Positions 5,387 through 5,534 of a DNA stretch of 5,534 nt are shown here, piece by piece. Position 1 is the stretch's first letter, and each line of letters begins with the position of its first letter. The DNA comes from Oscillospiraceae bacterium (lineage in GTDB: Bacteria > Bacillota > Clostridia > Oscillospirales > Oscillospiraceae). A program made the translations under genes and the position numbers. The stretch is taken from positions 1 to 5,534 of the forward strand of contig JAIEFH010000147.1 in assembly GCA_029067025.1 (NCBI GenBank). Reading direction: 5' to 3'. The notes beneath the pieces were generated by a model. The model ran no database searches, had not been told where the DNA came from, and saw only the letters and a program-made list of their open reading frames with translations.

Positions 5387-5534
5387 ATGAAGCGCGTCCT
5401 TGCTTTGACCCTGTCCGCCGCCCTGGCGCTGGCCCTGCTGTGCGCCTGCGGCGCCGCCAATTCTAGCGAGACCGTGATCCCCTCCGATCCGGCGGAGGTC
5501 ACCGAGCCCGTCCGGCCCGCTCCACCCCCTTCCC
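5387..5534 (+). CDS. N-terminus of a second lipoprotein (3' end outside window)
   Basis: Only the first 49 codons are present. They encode MKR, a long Ala/Leu hydrophobic stretch and a lipobox-like LLCAC with candidate lipidated Cys21 followed by Gly. After this comes a low-complexity linker rich in Ser, Glu, Pro and Val, ending in a Pro-rich run (RPAPPPS) at the window edge. The linker suggests a surface-tethered domain further on, which cannot be identified here. AAGGAG at 5370-5375 is 11 bases before the ATG. The Cys two residues before the lipidated Cys is an unusual lipobox residue. The gene follows the DUF4358-like lipoprotein by 31 bases in the same direction and may be in the same operon. 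Confidence 0.8.
   Translation, partial: MKRVLALTLSAALALALLCACGAANSSETVIPSDPAEVTEPVRPAPPPS

Overview
The window looks like chromosome from a GC-rich, low-redundancy Firmicute, most likely a gut Clostridia/Oscillospirales lineage (Flavonifractor/Oscillibacter-like; inferred). The reasons are strong GC bias at third codon positions, AGGAGG-type ribosome binding sites, a glycolytic pgk-tpiA-gpmI cluster, the cofactor-independent phosphoglycerate mutase, and a DUF4358-type lipoprotein of a kind common in these bacteria.

Left part (1-3876, minus strand). Four genes read right to left: trmL (wobble-base tRNA 2'-O-methyltransferase), pgk (phosphoglycerate kinase), tpiA (triosephosphate isomerase) and gpmI (phosphoglycerate mutase, cut by the window edge). 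pgk, tpiA and gpmI cover the triose interconversion and the 1,3-bisphosphoglycerate to 2-phosphoglycerate part of lower glycolysis. A good sigma-A type promoter lies just before trmL. No convincing terminator separates the four genes, so they may be one transcript.

The most interesting spot is the 217-base spacer between pgk and tpiA (1843-2059). It holds a second, orphan copy of the last 15 codons plus stop of pgk (1887-1934). This copy is identical in protein sequence, but all 8 of its nucleotide differences from the live gene are synonymous. The orphan has the GC-ending codons typical of the region and sits 44 bases from tpiA, as a native pgk end would. The live gene's tail is unusually AT-ending. 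Between the two copies are hairpin-forming sequences. The layout is that of an integration or recombination event that gave pgk a new 3' end and pushed the old one downstream.

Middle (3877-4188). A divergent intergenic region carries the trmL promoter (minus) and a good extended -10 promoter for udk (plus).

Right part (4189-5534, plus strand). First comes udk (uridine kinase), which carries an apparent one-base deletion in a G run that replaces the last conserved ~20 residues with 7 unrelated ones. It is followed by two lipoprotein genes, each with its own strong ribosome binding site: a complete DUF4358-like protein and a second lipoprotein cut by the window end.
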